64,000 nt of DNA from Cylicocyclus nassatus (taxonomy: Eukaryota; Nematoda; Chromadorea; Rhabditida; Strongylidae): contig CATQJL010000001.1 in assembly GCA_958299035.1 (NCBI GenBank), forward strand, positions 10,763,817 to 10,827,816, in the 5' to 3' direction. Both the position numbers and the translations under genes were made by a program. The notes below the pieces were generated by a model, which searched no databases, was not told the origin of the DNA, and was given only the letters and a program-made list of their open reading frames with translations. Shown here in pieces: positions 45,641 through 56,199 of the stretch (its first letter is position 1; each line of letters opens with the position of its first letter).

Positions 45641-46601
45641 GTGAAGTCGAACATACTTAGCTCGTTGTGGTACATCTTCAAATACAGTGCCAGTTTAGAT
45701 CGGTGGGCGGTGCTAGCCACAGGTGGCTTGTAGTTTAGGGTCAAAGGGGACTTCGTAAAAATTCGCAAAAGTCAAAGGGCACTCCGTCTTGTACATTTTT
45801 CAAGGTCGGTATCGCAGAGCGATCATCAGGAATGTAAGGATCGCAGAGCCAACGCCAAGATGCAAGCTTCTGAAGAACGCATGAGAAAAGGAACATATCG
45901 CGCTTCGGATCTAAGAAGCGCAGGGGAAGAAGCCGGTGGCTCGCTAACAGTTTCATTCTTCCTCCTCCACGCCAGTGAAGAAGGGTCGACTCGCGAAGAT
46001 CCCAGCGTCAAAACCATCGTGTTCGCCATCTGTTATTCTGTTTATTCTCTCGTTTTGTACTGTCTTGGAATATCGCCTTGGAAGTAAATAGCTTGGTATC
46101 GGTGGTGGTCGAACAATTATAGTCGGGCAGCCCGACTCCTGATGGTGGGCGGTCACATTTCGTAGATATGCCTATGGTTTACTCAATGCACGCTGAATAG
46201 TCACACTACTATAAGTAACCTACCGTAAGCAAAAACCAAGTTAGTACGGTATGTCCCATCGTGCATTTGCCGTGTCCAGACAAGCAATCCACACAAAAAG
46301 GATGCGTCTTGCTGACCTGGATCGAACATTACATTCGGATCTGGAATTCGTCCACTCTACCAAGATATGACGATGCGAAGCTGATTTCGGCAAAGTCCTG
46401 ATTTCGGCAAAGTCTCTGCTTAGTTTGATGCTTTTTCAACAAATTATGAGCGGTATTTCGTAGAAATCACATTTTTCCTTTGTCTGTTAGAATTTCATCT
46501 TGTTTTCGGTCACACAGTGGCGAGAGATTGCTTACATATTAAAAGGATGCTGATAAGGGAAGGAATCGAAAGCACCATGGCCTTTTTTATGACGTGCAAC
46601 C
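45641..46601. other. GC-richer stretch with an unassigned ORF
   Basis: A 75-codon ORF at 45860-46087 (plus) ends in a hydrophobic segment (IVFAICYSVYSLVLYCLGIS). It shows no domain that I recognise, and the opposite strand is also open (45826-46029). A perfect small hairpin GTCGGGC-A-GCCCGAC lies near 46122-46136. The composition resembles part of an LTR, but no LTR ends with a TSD were found. Confidence 0.35.
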
Positions 46602-46770
46602 TTTGATTCAACTGGCTTGGCTTCGCGAAGGCGGGGCTTTGTGACGTAATTAAGGCAGCTCGCGCCCGCGACGCACCTGCGTCTCTCTCGCGCCGGTGCT
46701 CTCTGATCGCTAGCTAGCCGTAATAGGTCAAGGAGCCCCGCTTTTTCGAAGCCAAGCCAGTTGAATCAAA
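46602..46770. mobile_element. Palindromic MITE (169 bp)
   Basis: Perfect inverted ends TTTGATTCAACTGGCTTGGC plus a few more bases, and a GC-rich core with repeated CGCGACGCA and CTCTCTCGCGC. A decayed relative lies at about 61860-62000, with the same core and a right end reading GAGCCAGTTCAGTCAA. No clear TSD. Confidence 0.7.
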
Positions 46771-47319
46771 TAATATATCTCAAATCTGCATTCGCTACCA
46801 GCAAAGTCATTTAAGAAACTTGTAAACATTTACTAATGATTCTTCGATACGAGCGGAAACCATCGCTGTAGGGCAGTTGCTCGTTCCAGGTCAGTGATAT
46901 CATTGATGATTCGCTATCGTAATCAGACTAATTGCTAGATATGAAGAGAAGAGCATATATTGCAATTCCTATTAAACCTCAGCAATAGCTCAACTTTGTC
47001 ATCAAAAACTGAAAATTTTTGCAAAACTCCTTCCATACAAAAAACCGATTTGTAAATAGCGAGCGTAGATGTGTGGTCAACTTTCTAAGACAACACGACT
47101 ATTTTTATATACATCTTATGTGCAAAGGCCACGGTGACCTCGTTTCAATCCCCTGTGAAAATTGCAAGAAGATGAAGTTGTGGAAGAAAAGAGTCATCTT
47201 CTGAAGGTACTGTTCTTTCTGAGAAAACAAATTGTTATGATGTGTCGTTGTTATGTGTTGTTATGAATTGTCACAACTAACGTATATGAATAATTTTTGC
47301 TTTACGTAAGTATTTTCAG

Positions 47320-47394
47320 AAATCCGTTAAGAAACTCGACGCAGAGAAATACGGTTGCTACATTCAATGTGTCGATTGGTTTATGAGAAAATAG
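47320..47394 (+). CDS. Candidate terminal exon, Cys-containing protein
   Basis: The acceptor TATTTTCAG ends at 47319. The exon then reads 24 codons, KSVKKLDAEKYGCYIQCVDW followed by FMRK, to a TAG stop. It starts in phase 0, so it is compatible with the donor at 44039. The acceptor and the CYIQC motif argue for a real exon. The exon before it is unclear: the ORF at 47019-47204 stops before its GT donor, and a shifted frame (EDEVVEEKSHLLK) ending at 47218 is an alternative. Confidence 0.4.
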   Translation, partial: KSVKKLDAEKYGCYIQCVDWFMRK

Positions 47395-48141
47395 AGCAAA
47401 AATATACCTCCGTTCATCAACAGGAAATTGAGGAGCATCAACTTGTGCAATTCCCAATAAAGATTACATATTGTAGGATAATGATTTCAATACATCGCTC
47501 TTATCAGAAACACTCCTACGAGAAAATGGTCAGAACTCAACGCAGCTGTTCTAAACAAGTTGTAAACAATCGGACTCGTCTCAGAAAGCTGATTTCAAAT
47601 GAAAGCTGATTTCAAATGTATGTTTTCCAACTGCCAAGTGACTACCTGGAAGGAGTTATGAGTGCACAGATATGAGAAACTCTTCGAGTTTCAACGAATA
47701 CATTTACTTGAAAGACAGTCTGATGAAGCGGATTTACAGTGGATATGATTATTTCAATCACAGGAAAGAAGCACATCCATCAGAAACCTAGATAAGTGCT
47801 TTTAATCTACTTCGTGGAACACGAAATAGATTGTCTTTTTTGCCAGTTGCCTTTTTTTTCCTTGACCACCTCGCTTTGTGGCACCGCATCCCCCTCGCAG
47901 CAAAATGTAAATGATCTCTACCGCCCCTTACCACTTGGGAAAATGATTATATGCTTTCGTTTCGCTGATGTAGGTAAACAAATCAAGGAATCGATAGAAG
48001 GACCAGTGAATCGCCGCGAAAAGTAGCCTATCAGCTGATTTTCGGCTAAATCGGTTGGACGCCGCACACTTCTATAACGCACATACCGTCAAAACTGACT
48101 TTGAGTTTTATCAATATAGAGATATGCAAAAAGTGTACTAT
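47395..48141. other. No recognised gene
   Basis: Short ORFs only (47355-47609 and 47796-48026), neither with recognisable motifs. No repeat partner noticed. Confidence 0.4.
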
Positions 48142-49741
48142 CACAGGCGCGATAGTGTGAGAATTTTCTCACCCTCCTTTCACCCCTGAGCCGGGACCAA
48201 GATGACCCCCTTCACCAAAAGCCGAGAAAAAGGTAAGGTTAACACATTGACGACCGTTTAAACGTGAATTGTTTATGTATAGGAAAGGAGAAGCTTGTTG
48301 AAAAAAGGGCTTGGTGACGGGTGTGAGTAATGATTTCTGGAGATTTTCGAGTTTCCAACATTAAAAAATTCATAACTTCTGTAGTTGAACATCTTGTACG
48401 CCTTGATGGTCACCTTTGGAATCGTGCCGTCCTCCGCTTTTAGAAAATATATGAAACGTTTGGTATCCATTCAAGAAAGTGCAGTGAACGGTTTGCCTAG
48501 TGATTTTTGAGGATTTTCGATTTTTTGACATTAAAAAATTAATAACTTCTGCTGATGAGAATATTGTACGGCCCATATGGTCGCCGTTGGAACCGTCTCA
48601 TCCTCCACCTTCAGAAAATATATAATACGTTTGGGGTCCGTTGAAAAAGTGCCTGGGTGAAGGATGTCCTAGTGATTTTTGAAGATTTTCGAGTTTTTAA
48701 CATAAAAAATTCATAACTTTTGGAGATGAACATCTTGTACGGCGAGATGGTCACCATTGGTACCGTCTCGTCCTCCGCTTTCAGAAAATATATACTTTGC
48801 CAGGGGTCCGCTAGAAAAAGTGCCGGGTGAAGGGTGGGTGAGACTTTTATAATGGGAGTGCTCAAGTACAGGCTTTTTTACCATTGTAAAAAGACGTCTA
48901 CTTGAGCACTCCCATTATAAAAGTCTCACCCACCCTTCACCCGGCACTTTTTCTAACGAACCCCAGGCAAAGTATATATATATTCTGAAAGCGGAGGACG
49001 AGACGGTACCAATGGTGACCATCTCGGTGTACAAAATGTTCATCTACAAAAGTTATGAATTTTTTTATGTTGAAAACTCGAAAATGTCCAGAAATCACTA
49101 AGACACCCTTCACCCAGGCACTTTTTTTAATGGACCCCAGGCACTGTCTATATTTTCTGAAAGCGGAGGACGAGGCGGTGTCAATGGTAATCATCTTAGC
49201 GTACGACATTTTCATCTTCAAAAGTTACGGATTTTTCTAACCTAAAAACTCGTAAATATCCAGAATTCACTACCCACACTCTTCATCAGACACTTTTTCA
49301 ATGGACTCTAGACAAGCTATATATTCGAAAGCGAAAGACAAGATAGTTGTAAAAACCTTTTCATTGCTGACGTTGCTGTTCATCTACAGAAGTTACGAAT
49401 TTCTTCTAAAAATTCGTAAATGCTCAAAAATTGTACCTCTTTCCCGAAACAGATGTTCTTGCATACACATCTTCTATGGTATTTTTAAAAACATATAGGG
49501 TTGTTCCAATTCTATCAGTTTTCACATTTTGGTAAAAAGACAAACAATGATGGCAGAGAATTCAATATGATAAACTTTTATTTGGAAAATAAGAAAACAC
49601 CATCACCTTCTCCTCTCCCCCCCCCCCCGTCGGCATTTTATGATTTCTCGATCAACTGAGACACCCTTCACCCTGGAGGGATTGCGACCACTGTGACCCC
49701 CTTCACCCTGGAGGAGTCATTCTCACCTTATCGCACCTGTG
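48142..49741. mobile_element. hAT-type foldback element made of inverted ~190-bp arrays (copy 2)
   Basis: A perfect 8-bp TSD, TGTACTAT, lies at 48134-48141 and 49742-49749. The ends are CACAGGCGCGAT and the inverse of CACAGGTGCGAT. About three ~190-bp units run in one orientation (48300-48885) and three in the other (48890-49490), mirrored around 48888. The same units and centre occur in 44337-45465. Near 48239 it carries TTAACACATTGACGACC, the end of the TTAA element at 58231, with no matching right end. Confidence 0.88.
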
Positions 49742-49963
49742 TGTACTATATTACCCTTCATGAAGGAATATTCTTTAAGGATAAAGTGGGACATATTTAT
49801 GTATTCTTGTATATGTAGTTGTCGTAATATTTAGTCATTTCTAATGGAAACAGTAATCAACTCGGTTCTTCAAAACGAATTAGCTTTATTAATCATTGTG
49901 GTAATCAGAATGTATGATTATTGCTTAGAATTATGTTCATGTGTTTTGATAAATAGTGACTAA

Positions 49964-50417
49964 CAAGGGAACCGTGTCGAGTCGAAGTGGCCTTTTCAGA
50001 TGGGACCCATACTGCTTTGAAGAGCATCGATCGGTGATTCTAAATCTGCTTTCCAAATCTGCCAAGCGCCTCTGGACGCTGAGTTATGCTCGTTTTTCAG
50101 GTCAAATAATTGAACGCAAAACTGAAGCAAATTTGCTCAAATGGTCCAATGTCAAGTATCAGAGCTGTTTATGCAATGGATACATTTTATTTATTATGCT
50201 AATACTTAACATTGCTTTATCTGAGCGCTGGAAAGATTGTAACAATCAATTTTGCTTTAATTCTGCATTCATTTTTCGTTCCGAAGAACGGTCATAGCTC
50301 GGCGTCCAGAGGCGCTTGGCAGATTTGGAAGGCAGATTTGGAATCACCGCTTAATACTCTTCGAAGCAGTATGGGTCTCATCTGGAAAGGCCACTTCGAC
50401 TCGACACGGTTTCCTTG
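49964..50417. mobile_element. Simple foldback element with TAA duplication (454 bp)
   Basis: Inverted arms of ~130 bp (49964-50097 and 50285-50417) begin CAAGGGAACCGTGTCGAGTC. TAA lies directly outside both ends (49961-49963 and 50418-50420). The loop is AT-rich and non-coding. Related ends bound 40386-41784 and 62713-63963. The 3-bp TWA duplication is typical of PIF/Harbinger. Confidence 0.8.
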
Positions 50418-50741
50418 TAAGTAATCAAATTTACTTTGCAATCGCAAAAGGGTGAGGCGCAAGTGAGATTTGTTCAATTTTGTTATTCTTTGTCAAAAAA
50501 GGCTTTGGCAAATAGTAAAGACTTTGTCAAGAACGCAACTATGTGCAGTAGGCGTGGGTAAAAAACTTTCCCACGGCCGGCAGCAACTGTGTTTTTCTAG
50601 TATGTATTTCAGCGTTGGCAAGTTGTTATCTGATATATAAAGAATCGTAAGCGCAATTCAAAAATGTGCACATAGCGGGAAACCACGTGGCGGTCCCGTA
50701 GCGCGCATGCTACTAGCACCTTCAATTGCTGGTTCACTAGT

Positions 50742-50910
50742 CGTTAGTTCGCTTTCGCTAGAGTGGGCGGACCACTGCAGTCATGACATGACATGTGATC
50801 GATCGATAAAGCTCCATCCTAGAGCATTGTTTTTTACTCTTTCGCCATGAAAAGCCGCCGCGCGTGTACGTAGACAGTGCTCCGCCCACTCTAGCGAAAG
50901 CGAACTAACG
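50742..50910. mobile_element. Foldback MITE with 30-bp perfect ends
   Basis: CGTTAGTTCGCTTTCGCTAG plus ten more bases to GAGTGGGCGGA is mirrored exactly at 50881-50910. It is 169 bp with no ORF. Related by position and by CTCCGCCC(A/G)CT to 35832-35978. Confidence 0.75.
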
Positions 50911-51298
50911 ATACAAGTAATTCCAGCTAAGAATTCAGTAGCATTAAGATAGATAAGAATCATACTTATGTGCTTTGCAACAAATATAGAAAAAAAACGC
51001 AGAGGTTGTATTCTAGAAATTTATTTTGAAAGGAAGAGGGTGGAAGGCAAGTTGAGTTTAGAAATTCTAATTATATGCAAGTAAGGTCATGCACTATAAC
51101 TGTTTGTTTCTGTTTTATGGCCGTATGACATTTTTCCAACTGGATTTATGCTAAGTGCTGGTTGTCAAAAGCACGGAAAAACTCAATTACATAGCAGCAT
51201 CCTACATTTACTTCGACACATTGTTTTAGAATATGGTTTATAAGATATCAATGCAAGCAAGACGACAGGCATGGAGCCGAAAAAAAAAACATAAAAAC

Positions 51299-51958
51299 AA
51301 CTTCCATGTTCGACCTTCTATGAATCTTGGCATGACTTGATTATCTTATATGTGTTTTTGAACGGCGGCCAAGATTGGTATACAAACAATTTATTGGTTG
51401 GCTAACGTTTCGGCGCCAACGCCGTCTTCAGAGCCTGTAATCAAAAAACGTATGTGTGAAGTACTTGCTGGCCCCTCTCGCCGTTACGATTCGAACTGTG
51501 TTGAGCACGAGACCAGCAAAGAGCCAGACCATATCTCACCTTATTCGACGTCAGTCGAGTGATCTGACCGCTCGTGGTCAAGCCGTGCAGAATGTGATGG
51601 TATGCCTTTGCTCTCTGTGATGTTTATACTTTGACAATCAAAACCGCAGAGGCTTTGATATGGTGATAACTCTTTGATTACGGTAATGCACTCGTCCTTT
51701 TTGTTCATTTTGGGATTACGTGACGTAATCCAAAATGCTTCGAGTGTCTTGCGTGGGATAGTTTCTTGCTCGTAGGACAAGATTATGGCAGCAATATCAA
51801 ACGGCATATTATCGTGCGACACTCTGCTATGTGCACTTAGGGGAGTGGATGCTTTACGTTTTGTGAGTCCGACTAAGTGCTCTTTGATCCGTAGACACAA
51901 TGGTCGTCCGGTCTCACCTATATATTCTTCACCGCATACTCGGCAGGTAATAAGATAG
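51299..51958 (-). repeat. Penelope pLTR, downstream copy
   Basis: Direct repeat of 54325-54984 with no indels. Substitutions were seen only at 51785/54811 and 51921/54947. It contains the C-terminal ~120 codons of the ORF and the 3' non-coding end, so the other copy shows a duplicate 119-codon ORF (54567-54926). Confidence 0.9.
51396..51431 (-). ncRNA. Hammerhead-ribozyme-like core in the Penelope pLTR
   Basis: On the minus strand CTGAAGA is followed by a stem CGGCG-TTGG-CGCCG and then GAAAC. This is the order of the conserved hammerhead core; Penelope-like pLTRs are known to carry minimal hammerhead motifs. The core has one base more than the canonical spacing, and helices I and III with the cleavage site were not resolved. 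Copies also lie at about 54422-54457 (minus) and 55003-55040 (plus). Confidence 0.4.
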
Positions 51959-54359
51959 ACGACCCCGCACTTTAGGCAATCACCTGGTCTTCCAAAGGGA
52001 CATATCACGCAATTTGGTGTTGAGCAAATATTGTCATATGCGCGATTGCGGATTAGCTGCTTCTTCAGATTGGGAGGAGGAATGTCTACAACTCTTACAT
52101 ATTCTTGCAAGCCCGCTTGATACAAACTCCTCCTAACAGCTTTACTCAAGTCCTCCGTTACGAAAGGTATGCAAAAAGAAACTTTCTGGGTGTCTTTCTC
52201 ATGCAGTGGGCATCTATTCGAGTTACTACAGCTAGCGGAACCTTTTTGCAGATATCCATTGGATAGTGCGATGTCTTTAGCCAGCTTCAGAGATGCCATA
52301 CGTTCTTGAGCGCCAGAAGAGACCATTTTCGCTGTTCTGAACATATTATTCAAGATAGACCTTTTCATGTTTCGTGGATGTGCTGAGCAGTAGTGAACTA
52401 AGATATTTTTATGGGTAGGCTTTCGGTACCACTTGGTTTTCCAAATTCCGTTGCGTGAATAAACCTCAACATTCAGGAAAGCTAACCAGTTTTGATGAGG
52501 TTTTTCGCGAGTGAACTTTATTTTTGGCGATTGCGCATTCAGAATATCGCAACAAGTATCGACTTCCTTTTGGCTCGCACATACAATGTAGCAATCGTCA
52601 ATAAATCTGCAGTACAAGAGAGGTTTACGCGCTAGCACCGGACTTTCTACTTTCGACATAAAGACTATCGCCACTATGGGTGCCAATCTTTGTCCCATGG
52701 ATAAACCTCTAATTTGTTTGAAGTACTGGCCAGACCAACGGAATATGGAGCAGTTTAAGCACTCATTCAGCAACGTCATCACCTGTCTTATGTTAAAGCC
52801 ATACATATTAAGCGAGCTGTGGTATTCGCATAAAAGTTCGTATACTGCTTGCATAGCATCCGTATTGGAAACGTTGGTGTAGAGTGAAACGACATCGAAA
52901 GACTCCATACTTCATTCACCTTCTAGTTTTGCGTTATGCAGCCGCTCAAGAAACATGTTTGTATTCGAAAGATGCGCGGGAATGTATCTGAGAAGCTGAG
53001 ACAATATCACATTCAGCAACCATGAAACTTTGTCATTTGGTCCACCTACGCAGCTTATAATTGGTCTAACCTTGTAATCCAGCGGATTGTTAGAGGAGAG
53101 AGACGAGGGAGGAATTTTGTGCGTTTTGATTAAGACATATAGCACAGGGCAGATGGGAAGATCACACTTAAGTCGCGAGACAATAGGCTTAGATAATCCG
53201 ACGTCTTTCGCGGTGTTTACCCATACCCTATTCAAGCGCCTGTACTGTTTCGTAAACTCTTTTTCCGATGATGGTTGGTGCAGACTGTCATCGCTTAGGT
53301 GAAGTTTGATTATCGCGGCATCTAAATCACGGCTTATAACGGTAAATTCGCCTCCTTTATCGGAAATAGAAATTTTGATTTCACCGTTTACGCACATGCT
53401 TCGTAATTCACGGAGACCTTGATACTGGCCGGGAGTGAGATTACGAGGTAAACGTTTCTGAGATTACCGTGTAAGAATGCCGAAAAGCGATGTTGTAAAG
53501 AGGCGAAACTTCGTATCTATAACTGCGTTAGGCTCTTGAGGCTTGTACACAAGTGAAGGGAATGGTATAACGGGTAATCTTGTGTCCCTGGTATCTATAA
53601 TTTGTTGCCTATCTAATTCCTCACATTCTTGTTTTGCTCTCAGTCGCAGGCGGTCATGTAAAGTTTGTAAACTGCCAACAATCTTGCGAACTACCCTGGG
53701 ACCCACAATTTGAGTAGGTGAAAAGCTAGGTCCCAAATTCAAGACAGACAAGGCGTTTTCAGAAAGAGATGCATTACCGAGAACTGATACTCGTGGAGCA
53801 AGAAGACTGTTCTGCATTGCTTGAGAAGTTTGGTCAGGATCTAGACAATTACTTCGACTGAACGTACCATATGGTTGCAATCTCTGCTGTCTTTGCTCTA
53901 ACAGCCCATCGAACTTATTCTGAAGTCTCAGCTTAGTACTAGTTCGAATAGTATCACATATGGTTTTTGATTTGTTCACAATCCTCTTCCAAACGGCGGT
54001 TGGTACCAAACGCTCGCAACAGTTTTCCTTATACAAGCACTTTTTTAGCACAGAAAACATATGATCTCTTTTGGTTTTCGTAGCTATACGTAGGATGTGA
54101 AGTTGAAGCTCTTTCAGCTGTTGGTCCTCTTCTTTAAGAAGAGGACCAACAGCTTTCTTTCGCATACTTCATGTAAGCGTTTTTTGGTGATGAAATTCGG
54201 GATGATGGAGTAGCGTGAACACCGTTGGAGGAATCGGATTGATTGCCTTTCTTGCGCGATCTTTTGCCTCATAGAAAGGACTTCTTTCACTAGTCGAACA
54301 AAATTTGCTGGTACTTCTTCTAATAACTTCCATGTTCGACCTTCTATGAATCTTGGCAT
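51541..54359 (-). pseudogene. Penelope-like reverse transcriptase / GIY-YIG endonuclease ORF
   Basis: Multifunctional retroelement protein that would nick target DNA and copy the element RNA into it. From N-terminus: 54359-54114 and 54165-53467 (N-terminal domain), 53463-52915 (ADKGG-like SDKGGEFTVISRD, LIKTHKI, YKVRPIIS), then 52908-51541 with FDVVSLYTNV, LSMGQRLAP, the catalytic FIDD motif, and a GIY-YIG domain (GVVYLITC...EYIGETGR about 310-330 residues into the last segment) preceded by cysteine pairs. Lesions: in-frame TAA at 53464-53466, in-frame TGA at 52912-52914, and a frameshift at 54116-54154. Otherwise the frame is intact. Apart from those codons the sequence reads continuously, so decay is recent. 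Confidence 0.88.
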
Positions 54360-54984
54360 GACTTGATTATCTTATATGTGTTTTTGAACGGCGGCCAAGA
54401 TTGGTATACAAACAATTTATTGGTTGGCTAACGTTTCGGCGCCAACGCCGTCTTCAGAGCCTGTAATCAAAAAACGTATGTGTGAAGTACTTGCTGGCCC
54501 CTCTCGCCGTTACGATTCGAACTGTGTTGAGCACGAGACCAGCAAAGAGCCAGACCATATCTCACCTTATTCGACGTCAGTCGAGTGATCTGACCGCTCG
54601 TGGTCAAGCCGTGCAGAATGTGATGGTATGCCTTTGCTCTCTGTGATGTTTATACTTTGACAATCAAAACCGCAGAGGCTTTGATATGGTGATAACTCTT
54701 TGATTACGGTAATGCACTCGTCCTTTTTGTTCATTTTGGGATTACGTGACGTAATCCAAAATGCTTCGAGTGTCTTGCGTGGGATAGTTTCTTGCTCGTA
54801 GGACAAGATTGTGGCAGCAATATCAAACGGCATATTATCGTGCGACACTCTGCTATGTGCACTTAGGGGAGTGGATGCTTTACGTTTTGTGAGTCCGACT
54901 AAGTGCTCTTTGATCCGTAGACACAATGGTCGTCCGGTCTCACCTACATATTCTTCACCGCATACTCGGCAGGTAATAAGATAG
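54325..54984 (-). repeat. Penelope pLTR, upstream copy
   Basis: Second copy of the 660-bp terminal repeat, upstream of the coding region. Its ORF fragment at 54567-54926 duplicates the end of the GIY-YIG domain and is not a separate gene. An inverted ~100-bp copy of the non-coding end follows directly (54985-55089), the usual tail arrangement of Penelope-like elements. Confidence 0.88.
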
Positions 54985-55102
54985 GTTTTTTGATTACAGG
55001 CTCTGAAGACGGCGTTGGCGCCGAAACGTTAGCCAACCAATAAATTGCTTGTATACCAATCTTGGCCGCCGTTCAAAAACACATATAAGATAAAAACAAC
55101 TT

Positions 55103-56195
55103 TTCAATTTTTCACTCAAGATTTGATTCAAAGCCAGCCAAGATGGGCAGAGAACACAATACCATTGACAAGATTTCAGCAAAATGAGGCTTTTCTACAT
55201 ACTTATTCGGGATATAAACTTCTTTTAATGTATCGTTCAGGCCGTATTTTTGAAAGAAGAAGCTCCTGGTTTACATTTGAAATGGATAATCCACTAAGCC
55301 AAAGTGTTTTTTGCAATTGAAAAAAAGTGATTAGTGTATAAACTAAAACCACCAAACCACTAACATTTTTGAGTTTGTGGAATTTTCCGGAAATAAACCA
55401 TTTTGACAAAACTGATGCGCTGTTTTCCATCTTAATTTGCAGTATGAAGTGAACTCTAATTAGGATGGAGCTTACACCTTATTCTGAGAGATCAAACTGT
55501 CCAATCAAATTCTGACACCGGTGATATATAGAATAGAAACGATTTGATGAGTTTTTCTTTAATACCAAAAATTCAGTCAAAAACTTGTGCACAGTAAATA
55601 TTCAGCTTATATGCTTTTTTGACACATAATATAATATACCTTTTGCACTTTATCACACATACAAATTTTATTCTTATCACTTCGAAAAAGGTATACGATC
55701 AGCACGAATTTTGCTTAGTCTTAGAACACACAATAGAACCAAACTATTTAGAATTAGTCTTGAAGAGACAGATTTTGCAAGAGAGTATAATCTAAAACTT
55801 TGACAAACAGATTTTGAAAAGGACTTAATTCTATCATTTGCGATTCGAAATTAAGAGTGGAAAATATGTTACAAATTTTCAACGGTAATTATGGATTTGA
55901 ATAGCAGTCCGTGCATGAAGAAAACAACCAAAAATTCCAGTTTCAGAAACGGTATCAATTTTGGGGCGTTTGTTGTTTCATGGTCAGAGGCTTGGAGTAG
56001 AAGCATCTGCGTTGTAAAGCGCACTAGGACTTCACACTGTAGTCCTACAGTAGGCAAAAAGTGCGGATTTGTTGGAGAATAGAGTGAAGTCAAAGCGTAA
56101 ATACAATATGTTGAAATATGTATAAAATCCCATTACTTGTTAAATGTTGCATTATAATGGCTACTATTTAAGGCTTTGTAAAAGTGCAAAAACTA
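55103..56195. other. No recognised gene
   Basis: AT-rich DNA with short ORFs (55203-55430 minus, 55891-56082 plus) lacking recognisable motifs. No terminal repeats or repeat partners noticed. Confidence 0.4.
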
Positions 56196-56199
56196 ACTC

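Larger units (their letters stand above)
49750..51290. repeat. CR-associated segments S0/S2, second locus
   Basis: 49780-49930 matches 34160-34330. 50440-50640 matches 34430-34640. 50925-51050 matches 930-1040, 22840-22920 and 36015-36060. It is interrupted by the foldback element 49964-50417 and the MITE 50742-50910. No gene. Confidence 0.65.
51304..55089 (-). mobile_element. Penelope-like retroelement (3.8 kb)
   Basis: Encodes a reverse transcriptase and a GIY-YIG endonuclease in one long minus-strand reading frame broken by two stops and one frameshift. The structure is that of Penelope-like elements: a 660-bp direct repeat (51299-51958 and 54325-54984; only two differences seen) that includes the 3' end of the ORF, plus a ~100-bp inverted copy of the terminal part at 54985-55089. 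The putative 13-bp TSD ATAAAAACAACTT lies at 51291-51303 and 55090-55102. The near-identical repeats indicate a young insertion. Confidence 0.92.

Noticed and set aside
46300..46340. tRNA-like GATCGAACATTAC motif
   Set aside because: No cloverleaf or paired acceptor stem could be drawn around it; no convincing tRNA was seen anywhere in the window.
54567..54926. A separate 119-codon GIY-YIG gene
   Set aside because: It duplicates the C-terminus of the Penelope ORF because the pLTR includes the ORF end.
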